Of a DNA stretch of 64,000 nt, positions 28,213 to 36,984 are shown piece by piece (position 1 is the stretch's first letter; every line of letters starts with the position of its first letter). The notes below the pieces were generated by a model. It did not search any database. It was not told the DNA's origin and worked only from the letters and a program-made list of their open reading frames with translations. This DNA is from Synechococcus sp. UW69 (GTDB lineage: Bacteria > Cyanobacteriota > Cyanobacteriia > PCC-6307 > Cyanobiaceae): the NCBI RefSeq assembly GCF_900474185.1, contig NZ_UCNW01000008.1:558001-622000 (forward strand). The letters run 5' to 3'. The translations under genes and the position numbers were made by a program.

Positions 28213-28990
28213 GCCGATCCAAAAGGCTGCTTACATCCTCGACACAAGCCATGCCATCGGGGGGGGATGGACGGCGCAACAGCACCAAGTTCAGCCCCAG
28301 CTCTGTTGTGAGTTGATGCCAGAGCTGTTCCGTCACACCACCAGACTGGCGGCACAACACCACGCTGATGCCCCAGCGTTGGCAGAGGGCTCGTTCGATC
28401 GCCCCCGGCACCTCCCCCTGCAGGGGACGCACCACGGCGAGGTGATCCGGAGCCAAACCCGCCCGCAGGGCTGCGCGCAATCCATCAGGGGACGGAAGTG
28501 CACGGCCATAGGGGATGGCCCCAGCGCGGCGTACAGCAGCAGCCATCGCCGGAAGATGGCGACCCCCAATAGCCAGCAGCAGGTGCTGGCCCTGGAACGG
28601 CTGCACTGCCAATGCCTTGGCATCAGCCACCAGGGAGGCAGCTCCAAGCGGTTCGCGGCGACGCTCATAACGCAGCAGCGGTTGGTCCACCGAAGCACAG
28701 GCGGTGATCAGGGAATGGCTGATCTGAGCTGCAAAGGGATGCGTGGCATCCACCACCCAACGAAAAGGCCCGGCCTGGTGCAGAGCGTCAATGATTCCGC
28801 CAACACCTTGCAGGGCACCGATCGAGATCCGCTCAAGCGGCAGTCCCGCGTAAGCCTTCGCCGCACTTGAGGTCACCACGCTCACGCTCACACGCCAATT
28901 GCAGCGGGAGAGCTCCTGCACCAAGCGCGGCCCCTCACCGGTTCCAGCCAGCAACAGGACACGACGCTGGTCATTCGCGGGCCCTTGCAT
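28199..28990 (-). CDS. cobK: precorrin-6A reductase (CobK/CbiJ)
   Basis: NADPH-dependent reductase of corrin-ring synthesis. 263 residues from ATG 28990; the frame is open to 29059, but ATG 28990 is followed within ten residues by the conserved VLLLAGTGEGPRL. Other family features are VVDATHPFAAQISH, YERR near residue 110, AIGGRHLP, GRALPSPDG and a final CRQSGGVTEQLWH. It is divergent from ssb (29 bp between starts) and overlaps cutA. Confidence 0.93.
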   Translation of the reverse strand: MQGPANDQRRVLLLAGTGEGPRLVQELSRCNWRVSVSVVTSSAAKAYAGLPLERISIGALQGVGGIIDALHQAGPFRWVVDATHPFAAQISHSLITACASVDQPLLRYERRREPLGAASLVADAKALAVQPFQGQHLLLAIGGRHLPAMAAAVRRAGAIPYGRALPSPDGLRAALRAGLAPDHLAVVRPLQGEVPGAIERALCQRWGISVVLCRQSGGVTEQLWHQLTTELGLNLVLLRRPSPPDGMACVEDVSSLLDRLERD

Positions 28991-29019
28991 CAGGATGTGC
29001 GCCGACACCAGCTCAAGCC

Positions 29020-29478
29020 ATGAACCATTGCGTGCTCGAAGTGGAGGTGATCGACGCACCGACGGTTCGATACACCCAAGACAACCAGACTCCCATTGCG
29101 GAGATGGCCGTGCGCTTTGACCCCCTGCGGGAGGGTGATCCGCCAGGCGAATTGAAGGTGGTTGGCTGGGGCAACCTGGCCCAGGAGCTACAGAACCGTG
29201 TGCAGACAGGGCAGCGGCTGCTGATTGAAGGCCGGCTGCGGATGAACACCATGCCCCGAGGCGATGGCATGAAGGAGAAACGGGCTGAATTCACCCTGGC
29301 TCGGCTCCATCCGATCGGCGCTTCAGCCACGGGTGCTCCCCCCGCCGGCAACCCCTCAGCCCCGGCCCCAGTCCGACAGGCCCCCGCAGCTGCGGCGACG
29401 AAAGTGGCGAAAGAGCCAGAACCAGCCAGCTGGAATGCTGCGCCCCTGGTTCCCGACACCGACGACATTCCGTTCTGA
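29020..29478 (+). CDS. ssb: single-stranded DNA-binding protein
   Basis: 152 residues from ATG 29020. An OB-fold (MNHCVLEVEVIDAPTVRYTQ, IAEMAVRFDP, VVGWGNLAQELQ, LLIEGRLRM) covers residues 1-105; an Ala/Pro-rich linker follows. The acidic tip DTDDIPF is the typical SSB interaction tail for repair and replication partners. The OB domain is somewhat divergent from E. coli SSB, as is common for one of the cyanobacterial paralogues. A longer upstream reading frame overlapping cobK is not coding. Confidence 0.92.
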   Translation: MNHCVLEVEVIDAPTVRYTQDNQTPIAEMAVRFDPLREGDPPGELKVVGWGNLAQELQNRVQTGQRLLIEGRLRMNTMPRGDGMKEKRAEFTLARLHPIGASATGAPPAGNPSAPAPVRQAPAAAATKVAKEPEPASWNAAPLVPDTDDIPF

Positions 29479-29507
29479 ATCAGAGGATGTTCTCGGTTCG
29501 GAGCGGT

Positions 29508-29696
29508 TCAACGATCGGCTTCGTCCTGCAGCTCTGAAGCTCGGGTGATCAGTTGCCCGAGCTCTCGCTCGAGGGCCGCCAGGTCAAGCCGGAGCTCGGG
29601 CCAACGGCCGCCATCAATCTGCTGCAACAACCAGCTGCGATCGCGATCGAGCTGCTGGAGCAGATCGTCCATGCCGGTCGACGATGGATCAGGCAT
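29508..29696 (-). CDS. small coiled-coil-like hypothetical protein
   Basis: 62 residues (or 54 from ATG 29672). It is almost wholly helical and charged: MDDLLQQLDRDRSWLLQQI, a GGRWPELR turn, then LDLAALERELGQLITRASEL. Heptad-like leucines suggest a helical hairpin. It lies alone between ssb and the DUF2854 gene in opposite orientation. No known family; the non-random helix pattern supports coding. Confidence 0.55.
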   Translation of the reverse strand: MPDPSSTGMDDLLQQLDRDRSWLLQQIDGGRWPELRLDLAALERELGQLITRASELQDEADR

Positions 29697-29765
29697 CTAG
29701 CTCGAGGCAGTGGATCTCCATCCTGATGGCCTAGAGGTCAAAATGACGATCAAGCCAAGGCCTTC

Positions 29766-30308
29766 ATGAAGGATTTCTTCTCCCCCGGCAGCCTCGTCAC
29801 CATCGCCGGAGGCGTGCTGACAGTGATCGGTGCCACCGCTTACGCGACGGGAAGCGCCAACCTCAGCCTGCCCACAATTTTCTATGGAATTCCCATCTTG
29901 TTGGGGGGACTGGCCCTGAAATCCTCGGAGCTGCCACCCGCTATCCGGGTGACACCCATCAAGACCTTTCAAAAAGAACGGGAAGCAGCAGCCCCTGAAC
30001 TGGGCAAGCTTCTCGGGGATGTGACGCGCTGGCGCTACGGCCAGAAGGCCCATCTGGAGTCGTCACTCGAAGCGCTCAAGCTCTGGGATGAGGACACCCC
30101 GCCGCAGTTGGAGGAGATCGAAGAGCTGCATTCCGACGCTGGCTATGGCCTTCGGCTGCGTTTTCTGCTTGGAGCCGTTCCCCTCGAACGCTGGCAAGAG
30201 CGGCAGGAGCGTCTCGGGCGTTTCTTCGCGAAGGGAATGCGAGCGGAACTCAAGGAACTGGATGAGCAGCGGTTGGATGTTGTTCTGCTTCCCGCGGGTG
30301 AGGCATAA
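29766..30308 (+). CDS. DUF2854 membrane protein
   Basis: 180 residues. The N-terminus has two membrane helices (SLVTIAGGVLTVIGATAYATG and IFYGIPILLGGLALKSSEL), followed by a soluble helical domain containing LGDVTRWRYGQKAHLE. This is the DUF2854 family of cyanobacteria and plastids. Its function is unknown; plastid relatives are membrane proteins. The argB start follows 4 bp after its stop, so it heads a three-gene operon with argB and the DUF3153 gene. Confidence 0.88.
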   Translation: MKDFFSPGSLVTIAGGVLTVIGATAYATGSANLSLPTIFYGIPILLGGLALKSSELPPAIRVTPIKTFQKEREAAAPELGKLLGDVTRWRYGQKAHLESSLEALKLWDEDTPPQLEEIEELHSDAGYGLRLRFLLGAVPLERWQERQERLGRFFAKGMRAELKELDEQRLDVVLLPAGEA

Positions 30309-30311
30309 GCC

Positions 30312-31193
30312 ATGGCCCAGTCAACCCAGAACAACGATGACGCCCTCAGGGTGTCGGTGCTCAGCGAAGCCCTTCCTTATATCCAGCGTTTCGCCGGACG
30401 GCGCATCGTGATCAAGTACGGCGGAGCGGCCATGGCCCATTCCGAACTGCGTGCTGCCGTCTTTCGCGATCTGGCTCTGCTTGCCTGTGTTGGGGTCCAA
30501 CCCGTCGTGGTTCATGGCGGCGGGCCGGAAATCAACCAGTGGCTGCAGCGTCTGGAAATTCCAGCCGAATTCCGCGACGGATTGCGCGTCACTGACGCCG
30601 ACACCATGGATGTGGTGGAGATGGTGCTGGTGGGTCGCGTCAACAAACAGATCGTGAATGGGCTCAATCAGCTCGGCACCCGTGCCGTTGGCTTGAGCGG
30701 AAGTGACGGAAGCCTGGTCGAGGCTCGCCCCTGGGGGGATGGCAGCCATGGGCTGGTGGGAGACGTTGCCCGCGTCAATCCCGATGTGCTGGAACCGCTG
30801 CTGGAGAAGGGCTACGTGCCCGTCATTTCCAGCGTTGCCGCAACCCCCGATGACGGGCGCGCCCACAACATCAATGCCGACACAGTGGCGGGAGAACTGG
30901 CGGCGGCCCTGGAGGCCGAAAAACTGATCCTGCTGACCGACACCCCCGGCATCCTCAAGGACCGAAACGATGCTGACTCCTTGATCCGCAAACTGCGCCT
31001 CTCAGAGGCGAGACAATTGATCGAAGACGGCGTCGTCGCAGGTGGCATGACCCCAAAAACGGAATGCTGCATCCGCGCCTTGGCGCAAGGCGTGGCAGCC
31101 GCCCACATCATTGACGGCAGGGTTCCCCACGCCCTGTTGCTCGAAGTCTTTACGGACGCTGGCATCGGCACCATGGTTGTGGGACGCGGCTGA
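30312..31193 (+). CDS. argB: acetylglutamate kinase
   Basis: Phosphorylates N-acetylglutamate, the controlling step of arginine synthesis and the target of PII in cyanobacteria. 293 residues. [52 protein letters not shown] and [16 protein letters not shown] are all diagnostic. The N-terminal helix and the arginine-site region near the C-terminus are present, consistent with an arginine-inhibited hexamer. It sits between DUF2854 (4 bp) and DUF3153 (4 bp). Confidence 0.97.
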   Translation: MAQSTQNNDDALRVSVLSEALPYIQRFAGRRIVIKYGGAAMAHSELRAAVFRDLALLACVGVQPVVVHGGGPEINQWLQRLEIPAEFRDGLRVTDADTMDVVEMVLVGRVNKQIVNGLNQLGTRAVGLSGSDGSLVEARPWGDGSHGLVGDVARVNPDVLEPLLEKGYVPVISSVAATPDDGRAHNINADTVAGELAAALEAEKLILLTDTPGILKDRNDADSLIRKLRLSEARQLIEDGVVAGGMTPKTECCIRALAQGVAAAHIIDGRVPHALLLEVFTDAGIGTMVVGRG

Positions 31194-31196
31194 AGG

Positions 31197-32255
31197 GTGA
31201 GCGAAAAAGACTCAGGACTGGACCTTTCCGAAGCGGAAGCAGCCCTCGAGCGTGGGGACTATGGACAGTGCCTGGATCTGCTCCTCCCCCTAGCGGAAAG
31301 CCACCCGCCCAACAGTCCCGAGGGGCCCCGGCTGCGTTACTTGATGATCACCGCCTGGATGGGGCAGGGGCAGGACGACAAGGCCATCGCCACCTGTCGT
31401 CTGCTCAGTCGCTGCCGAGATCCCAAGTTGCGCCAGCAAGCGCAACAACTACTCGAGATTCTCGAGGCCCCCAGCCTGGATCGTCCGGAACGCTGGTCGA
31501 TGACGATGCCGCAACTGGAGATGAATGCCTCCGGCAGCGGGCAGCCGAGCACCATGCGACGGCGGCGCTCCCGGCGCCCCGAACCACCGCCTCCGCCACC
31601 GACGGGGCCGACGCGACCACCGGCGGCAGGATTCGCCGTGCTGGTCCTGGCAGTTCTGCTGGGGATCACTCTGCTGTTGAGTGGCTGCGTAAGGATCCAG
31701 GCCGATCTCGAGCTTCGCGGTCCGGATCGACTGGCCCTCACCTGGGACGTGCAGAGCACCCAGGAACGCTCCCTGCCCTGGCAAGACCAGTTTGAACGCG
31801 ATTTGGAACGGGAGGTGTCCGGGCTGAAGATCAAGCAGTCGGGGCCTGGACACCAGCACATCAGTAGCGGCATTGCGTCATCGCATGATCTGGCGCAACA
31901 GATGGCCGCTGTGGTTGAGGTGGCTGGCCGCGCGGCAGGAATCTCTCTCCCTGCACCGGTGCTCAAGCTCGAGGAACGCAACTGGCTGCTGGGGGTGCAG
32001 CAGCACTTGCAACTGATCGTCGACCTCAGCGATTTGCCCGAGATTCCTGGGCTGGACCTGCATCTAAGCCTCAACCATGGGCGGATTCAAAGCACAGCGC
32101 ATTCCGGAACAACCACCGAGATCAACTGGCGGGGCTGGCGCTGGAATCCTCTCGGCCTTGGTGGGCTGGTGATTCTGATGCTGCTGACGTGCAGCATGCT
32201 CCTGCAGGTCGTGCGGCGGAAGCTGGGCTTTGGCTTCCCGGAACTGCCCTCTTGA
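31197..32255 (+). CDS. DUF3153 protein with N-terminal helical-repeat extension
   Basis: 352 residues from GTG 31197. Residues 1-95 are TPR-like helices (AEAALERGDYGQCLDLLLP). A basic, polyproline linker follows (~119-143), then a membrane/lipobox-like segment VLLGITLLLSGCVRIQADL (Cys164). A DUF3153-type domain comes next, and a C-terminal membrane helix (GGLVILMLLTCSMLLQVV). In many DUF3153 proteins the lipobox sits at the N-terminus; here it is internal, so either it is a plain transmembrane helix or a second start is used. The function is unknown. Confidence 0.82.
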   Translation: MSEKDSGLDLSEAEAALERGDYGQCLDLLLPLAESHPPNSPEGPRLRYLMITAWMGQGQDDKAIATCRLLSRCRDPKLRQQAQQLLEILEAPSLDRPERWSMTMPQLEMNASGSGQPSTMRRRRSRRPEPPPPPPTGPTRPPAAGFAVLVLAVLLGITLLLSGCVRIQADLELRGPDRLALTWDVQSTQERSLPWQDQFERDLEREVSGLKIKQSGPGHQHISSGIASSHDLAQQMAAVVEVAGRAAGISLPAPVLKLEERNWLLGVQQHLQLIVDLSDLPEIPGLDLHLSLNHGRIQSTAHSGTTTEINWRGWRWNPLGLGGLVILMLLTCSMLLQVVRRKLGFGFPELPS

Positions 32256-34502
32256 TCAAAGCTGCTGCGGATCAGGATCCACGGTGAGCGCCACACCCCT
32301 GGGCAAGCCCTCCCAAAGGTCCTGCCCGGGAGGCAACGGAAGAGAGGAGCCCGACGGTCCATGCAAGAGCAGCTGCCATCGGCTCCGTCCTGCCACGCGG
32401 GCGACCGGAGCAGGGGCAGGCCCCAGCAGCCACCAACTCTGGCTCTGACACATCGGCCGGATCCGCTCAGCAAGCACCGCTGCCGCCGTTGCTGTTTTGC
32501 TGGGGGAATCTCCAGACAGACGCAACAGACAAGCGCGACTGAAGGGCACCAAGCCGGCCTCCTTCCGAAGAGCCACTTCCTGAGCAAGGAACGCCTCATA
32601 ACGTCCATCCACCAGGTGTTGGATCACCGGATGCTCCGGGGTGTACGTCTGGACCAGCACCTGTCCCGGTCGCTCGCCCCGGCCAGCTCGGCCCGCCAAC
32701 TGCAACAACAACTGCAGCGCCTGCTCACCTGCGCGGAGGTCGGGGCGATGCAGAAGCCCATCCGCCGCGAGCACCGCCGCCAGGGTGACCCGCGGCAGAT
32801 CCATACCCTTGGCCAGCATCTGCGTTCCGATCAAGACATCCGCCTCCCCGGCGGCAAAGCGGTCCAGCAAGCGTCGATGACCATCACGCCCCCCGGTGGA
32901 GTCCCGATCGAAACGGAGCAAGCGAAGGCCTTCAAGTTCCTGGGAAAGGAGTTCCAAGACCTTCTGCGTCCCCGCTCCAAAGGGCTTGAATGCCGTGGAA
33001 CCACAGTGACTGCAGCGGCTCTCCAGCTCCTCACGATGGTCACACCAATGGCATCGCAGCCACTGGCGTCCACCTTGTCCACGGTGGACGGTGAGAGCCA
33101 CATCGCAATGGGGGCACATCACCACCTCGCCGCAACTGCGGCAGCTCAAAAAAGGGCTGTATCCCCGACGTGGCACCAAAACCACCGCCTGTTCGCCCTG
33201 CTCCGGCAGCGCCGCAAGACGGTCCATCAAGGCACGACTCACCAGACGTTTGTGCCCTTCAGCCAGCTCATGGCGCATGTCAATCACATGCACGGGAGGT
33301 AGGGCCTGCCGCGAAATGCGCTGGGTCAAACGCACCAAGGTCAAGGCACCATCGGAGCCAGATTGAACCCAACTCTCAAGCGACGGTGTGGCACTGCCCA
33401 GCACAAGCCGTGCTTTTTGCATCACGACCCGATCCAAGGCCAAGTCGCGGGCGTGATAGCAGGGCATCGGAGCGTCTTGCTTGTAGGAGCTGTCGTGCTC
33501 CTCATCAAGAACGATCAATCCAAGCGGCTTCAGAGGAACAAACACGGCGGAGCGAGTTCCAACAACCACCAATGGCTGTTCCGCGGAAAGACAGCGGCGC
33601 CAGGTCCGGACCCGCTCAGCGTCACCACAACCGCTGTGGTATTCAACGACGCGCGAGCCGAAGCGTTTACGGCAGCGATCGACGAGTTGGGGAATCAAAC
33701 CGATCTCGGGGGTCAGCAACAAGACATGGCGGCCCCGCTCCAGCTCCTGGGCCGCGAGTTGGAGGTACACCTCGGTCTTGCCGGAACCCGTAATTCCCCA
33801 CAGCAACAGCCCACGCCCGGGAGAAAGCTGTTGGTAGGCATCGACCACGGCATGCTGCTCAGCGGTCAAGGCCTGGGGATGCTCCCGGAGATCAGCACCC
33901 CCAGCGACCTTGTCCTCCGCCAGCCGACGCTCACGCACCAGGTAACCCTGTTGAACCAGGGGGGGCAGCAAATGAGCACCAAATCCACTAGCCACAAGAT
34001 CCCGTTGCCAGACGCCACCGCCTTGGGCCTTCAACCAAGCCAGAAGTTCCCGCTGGCGGGGGCTGGGTTGATCAGCGTCATCGAGGGGATCACAGCCCTG
34101 CACCCACCACATCTGACGTCCTCCCGCCAGCGAGCGCTGACCGGCCTGACCAATCCATCCCGCCGGCAGAGCCGCCTTCAACGTGCGAAAGGCGCTCAGG
34201 TGGCAGCGGTCCGCCACCCCCTCCAACCAGCCGTACCAATCAGGGTCAACAGCAGCCCGCTGTAGGAGTGCTTCCACCGGCTGCAGTTCTGGGGGTTCAT
34301 CCGCTCCCCACTCCCGCTGCGCGACCACCAACCCATGCATGGCACGACCTCTCAGGCGCACCCGCACCAGGTCTCCTGGCATCAATCCCATGGACGGATC
34401 AGCGGAGTAGGTGAAGGACCGCCCCTCACGCCCGGCCTCAAGCCAGACATCAACGCAGCGCCTTGGATGCGACAGGACCTTGCAAACTTCGGAAGACTTC
34501 AT
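32256..34502 (-). CDS. priA: primosomal protein N' (replication restart helicase)
   Basis: 3'-5' DNA helicase that reloads the replisome at stalled forks. 748 residues from ATG 34502. An N-terminal DNA-binding domain is followed by helicase motif I (LWGITGSGKTEVYL), motif II DEEHDSSYKQ, and GSATPSLES. The zinc region has paired cysteines (CRSCGEVVMCPHC; CHWCDHREELESRCSHCG), then GTQMLAKGMDLP and the QLAGRAGRGERPG arginine-finger region. The frame is open to 34631, but the added residues are not PriA-like. The 3' end abuts the DUF3153 gene. Confidence 0.96.
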   Translation of the reverse strand: MKSSEVCKVLSHPRRCVDVWLEAGREGRSFTYSADPSMGLMPGDLVRVRLRGRAMHGLVVAQREWGADEPPELQPVEALLQRAAVDPDWYGWLEGVADRCHLSAFRTLKAALPAGWIGQAGQRSLAGGRQMWWVQGCDPLDDADQPSPRQRELLAWLKAQGGGVWQRDLVASGFGAHLLPPLVQQGYLVRERRLAEDKVAGGADLREHPQALTAEQHAVVDAYQQLSPGRGLLLWGITGSGKTEVYLQLAAQELERGRHVLLLTPEIGLIPQLVDRCRKRFGSRVVEYHSGCGDAERVRTWRRCLSAEQPLVVVGTRSAVFVPLKPLGLIVLDEEHDSSYKQDAPMPCYHARDLALDRVVMQKARLVLGSATPSLESWVQSGSDGALTLVRLTQRISRQALPPVHVIDMRHELAEGHKRLVSRALMDRLAALPEQGEQAVVLVPRRGYSPFLSCRSCGEVVMCPHCDVALTVHRGQGGRQWLRCHWCDHREELESRCSHCGSTAFKPFGAGTQKVLELLSQELEGLRLLRFDRDSTGGRDGHRRLLDRFAAGEADVLIGTQMLAKGMDLPRVTLAAVLAADGLLHRPDLRAGEQALQLLLQLAGRAGRGERPGQVLVQTYTPEHPVIQHLVDGRYEAFLAQEVALRKEAGLVPFSRACLLRLSGDSPSKTATAAAVLAERIRPMCQSQSWWLLGPAPAPVARVAGRSRWQLLLHGPSGSSLPLPPGQDLWEGLPRGVALTVDPDPQQL

Positions 34503-34806
34503 TAACGTGAACAGGTTGGTCGTTTTCTGCCAACCCTGCGCTCGATCCAGAGGGAAGACACAGAGTCTGAAGTCAAGGTCTTGTCCTTGCCACTTTGACC
34601 GGTCTGAGACCACCCCGGGCAGCACAGACAATTAGTCCAAGCGTTTCGTCGACTCGCGGACACCACCATCAGCCCATGATCTCCGTCTCAGCGTCAGCTG
34701 CGTCGTTCTCTTCCGTTGTGACAGAAGATCAGGCTTTTTGGGCCTGAGCCCTTGGTGTGATGTTGCCGCTTTTGCGTCCCCCCTTCATCCGACTTCGACT
34801 TTCACC
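34503..34806. promoter_or_regulatory. divergent intergenic region between priA and rpoD
   Basis: 304 bp with no convincing gene. It must hold the rpoD promoter and, on the other strand, the priA promoter. Pyrimidine-rich stretches occur near 34700-34800, but I could not place a firm -10/-35 pair. No tRNA or terminator is seen. Confidence 0.5.
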
Positions 34807-36180
34807 ATGACCCCAGCTGCCACCAAAGCTGCCAAGCCGGACATCGTTCTTCTGGCCAATGCTGACGGCACAGTGAAGGAAGTCTCGAGCAAAGAATCCA
34901 AAAAAGCCCCCGCGCGCCGCCGAGCCAGCAAGTCAAGCGCGAAGGACCTGAGCGCCGCGGCAGATGAACTGCTCGCAGCAGCGGATCAGGCCAAGTCTTC
35001 CGGAACAACGAAGAAAGCAGCAGCCAAAACCGCCAAGGCAAAAACCACCACAAAGACCACAAAGAAAGCAGCAACCGCCAAGAAGACCACCACCAAGGCA
35101 TCAACAGCTAAAAAATCGACCGCCAAGGCAGCTACAGCTCAACCAACAGCTGAAGAGAAGGCCAAAACAGCCGCTGCCGAGAAGGAAGCCAAGGCCAAAG
35201 CCCTGGCGAGCATCAAAATCGGCCCCAAAGGCGTTTACACCGAAGACTCCATTCGGGTCTATCTGCAGGAAATCGGACGGATCCGCCTTCTGCGTCCCGA
35301 CGAAGAGATCGAACTCGCTCGCAAAATCGCGGATCTCCTCTACCTCGAAGAGCTGGCGTCTCAATTTGAAAGCGACAACGGCCGGGAACCCGACAAAAAA
35401 GAGTGGGCCGCGTTGGTTGAGATGCCGCTCATCCGCTTCCGCCGTCGCTTAATGCTGGGCCGACGAGCCAAGGAAAAAATGGTGCAATCCAACTTGCGCC
35501 TCGTTGTCTCGATTGCCAAGAAGTACATGAATCGGGGCCTGAGTTTTCAGGATCTGATTCAGGAGGGCAGCCTTGGCCTGATTCGAGCAGCTGAAAAGTT
35601 CGACCACGAAAAGGGCTACAAGTTCTCTACCTACGCCACCTGGTGGATTCGTCAGGCAATCACGCGAGCCATCGCGGACCAGAGCCGGACCATTCGCCTA
35701 CCGGTTCACCTCTACGAAACGATCTCCAGGATCAAGAAAACCACCAAGGTTCTCTCCCAGGAATTCGGTCGTAAGCCAACGGAAGAGGAAATCGCTGAAT
35801 CGATGGAAATGACCATCGAGAAACTGCGGTTCATCGCCAAGAGTGCCCAGCTGCCGATCTCGCTCGAGACCCCCATCGGCAAAGAAGAGGATTCCCGTCT
35901 GGGCGATTTCATCGAAGCAGACATCGAGAACCCCGAACAAGACGTCGCCAAGAACCTGCTACGTGAAGACCTCGAGGGAGTTTTGGCAACCCTCAGCCCC
36001 CGCGAGCGCGATGTGCTTCGACTCCGCTACGGATTGGACGACGGACGCATGAAAACCCTTGAGGAAATCGGCCAGATTTTCGACGTGACCCGCGAAAGGA
36101 TCCGTCAGATCGAAGCCAAGGCCCTGCGCAAGCTGCGCCATCCCAACCGCAATGGGGTGCTCAAGGAATACATCAAGTAG
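34807..36180 (+). CDS. rpoD: primary (group 1) sigma-70 factor with histone-H1-like N-terminal tail
   Basis: 457 residues from ATG 34807. Residues ~143-457 hold sigma regions 1.2 to 4.2: [16 protein letters not shown]; 2.2-2.4 ([32 protein letters not shown]); region 3; and 4.2 with the helix-turn-helix ([20 protein letters not shown]). The end [13 protein letters not shown] is a primary-sigma type. Residues ~66-134 are almost entirely Lys/Ala/Thr in short repeats ([11 protein letters not shown]-like), resembling histone H1 tails; such a tail is unusual for sigma factors. A candidate small RNA lies downstream. Confidence 0.96.
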   Translation: MTPAATKAAKPDIVLLANADGTVKEVSSKESKKAPARRRASKSSAKDLSAAADELLAAADQAKSSGTTKKAAAKTAKAKTTTKTTKKAATAKKTTTKASTAKKSTAKAATAQPTAEEKAKTAAAEKEAKAKALASIKIGPKGVYTEDSIRVYLQEIGRIRLLRPDEEIELARKIADLLYLEELASQFESDNGREPDKKEWAALVEMPLIRFRRRLMLGRRAKEKMVQSNLRLVVSIAKKYMNRGLSFQDLIQEGSLGLIRAAEKFDHEKGYKFSTYATWWIRQAITRAIADQSRTIRLPVHLYETISRIKKTTKVLSQEFGRKPTEEEIAESMEMTIEKLRFIAKSAQLPISLETPIGKEEDSRLGDFIEADIENPEQDVAKNLLREDLEGVLATLSPRERDVLRLRYGLDDGRMKTLEEIGQIFDVTRERIRQIEAKALRKLRHPNRNGVLKEYIK

Positions 36181-36264
36181 GTCACGAACCCGAGGCTGTC
36201 ATCGAACAGTCTTGGGAGTAATACATAAGTACATTCCCCCTAGCTCAAAGCCCCGATGGGCTCC

Positions 36265-36342
36265 TATAACGATCTTGAGGGAATTGAGACGCCCTCCTCA
36301 CACGGAAGAGATCAAACCTCAGTCTGAGACTGGGGTTTTCCT
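36265..36342 (+). ncRNA. candidate small RNA downstream of rpoD
   Basis: A TATAAC -10 hexamer (36265-36270) precedes a short unit expected to start near 36277. A 5' hairpin (GAGGG/CCCTC, 36277-36296) is followed by an unpaired purine-rich linker and a strong terminator hairpin ending about 36339. The linker starts with CCTCCTCACAC (36293-36303), one base off the ACTCCTCACAC motif that defines the cyanobacterial RNA Yfr1, and the size (~65 nt) and hairpin-linker-terminator order are similar. Identity with Yfr1 is not established because the first motif base differs and part of the motif could pair. No clear -35 is seen. Confidence 0.5.
36314..36339 (+). terminator. intrinsic terminator
   Basis: CCTCAGTC (36317-36324), loop TGA, GACTGGGG (36328-36335) with one G-T pair, extended by AAA/TTT pairs, then a T4 run and CTTT. 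It is a well-formed rho-independent terminator for the plus strand and could end the candidate RNA or the rpoD transcript. Confidence 0.8.
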
Positions 36343-36378
36343 TTGGGAGAAAATAAAAATTCGGTGCATCAGTGTGGA

Positions 36379-36846
36379 TTACGAAGGGCTTTCGAAGGTC
36401 TCCGTAAATTCCTGAAAGGCACGCTTCAAGCGCTCCACCGGTGTCTCCTCAAGAGGACATTCCTGACGCGTCTCCAAGGCATAGGCCTGAAGCAGACGTG
36501 GATCGGGCTCAAGCACAGAGGCGACTGCCGCCTTGAACAGCACAAGGTTGTGCTGGGACGTAAGCCCCGCCAGATAAGGCTGAAGCACCCAGCTCAGCTG
36601 ACCATCCTCCGGGGGTTTTACAGCCGAGCGAACCAGACGCGGCCGGAGCAACTGATAGGCGTGATCACCATCACGATCGGTGGTGTGCCGAAGCCGCGCC
36701 ATCAAGACGTCACCACTGCACAACAGGATCAAACGAATGCATCCCTCGGCCACCAAGGGGAGCATGGTCTCCTGCTCCTGGGGTTCAGGGGCAACCGAGC
36801 CGATCGCTCCCACCTGACGAACGCCATTCACAACGGGGCCTGGCAT
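36379..36846 (-). CDS. conserved-looking hypothetical protein
   Basis: 155 residues from ATG 36846 (GTG 36864 also in frame). A mixed alpha/beta protein with blocks GCIRLILLCSGDVLMARLRH, DRDGDHAYQLLRPRLV and SWVLQPYLAGLTSQHNLVLFKAAV, and an acidic C-terminus. No family is recognised and no membrane segment is seen. It sits alone between rpoD and hemC on the opposite strand. The composition is coding-like. Confidence 0.7.
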   Translation of the reverse strand: MPGPVVNGVRQVGAIGSVAPEPQEQETMLPLVAEGCIRLILLCSGDVLMARLRHTTDRDGDHAYQLLRPRLVRSAVKPPEDGQLSWVLQPYLAGLTSQHNLVLFKAAVASVLEPDPRLLQAYALETRQECPLEETPVERLKRAFQEFTETFESPS

Positions 36847-36984
36847 GAGGGTCCTACGCGGCACACGAATGTTACGCGTTCTTCACATAGGCGGCCTTCT
36901 CTTTCGAAGCTTCACAACCTCAAGGCTGCCAATCAATTGAGACCTGCCCAAAAGCGTAGGCTGGGCGGCTGATTCGCCTTGTAC

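Noticed and set aside
34503-34630. N-terminal extension of PriA from an upstream TTG
   Set aside because: The added residues are not PriA-like and a clear ATG lies at 34502 at the start of the conserved region.
34900-35210. Repetitive DNA that might be a CRISPR or satellite array
   Set aside because: The repetition is codon-level (AAG, GCA, ACC) inside the RpoD reading frame, without regular spacers.
36218-36232. GTA...TAC pair resembling an NtcA site
   Set aside because: The spacer is 9 bases and not the 8 of the NtcA consensus, and no matching -10 lies at the right distance for a gene.
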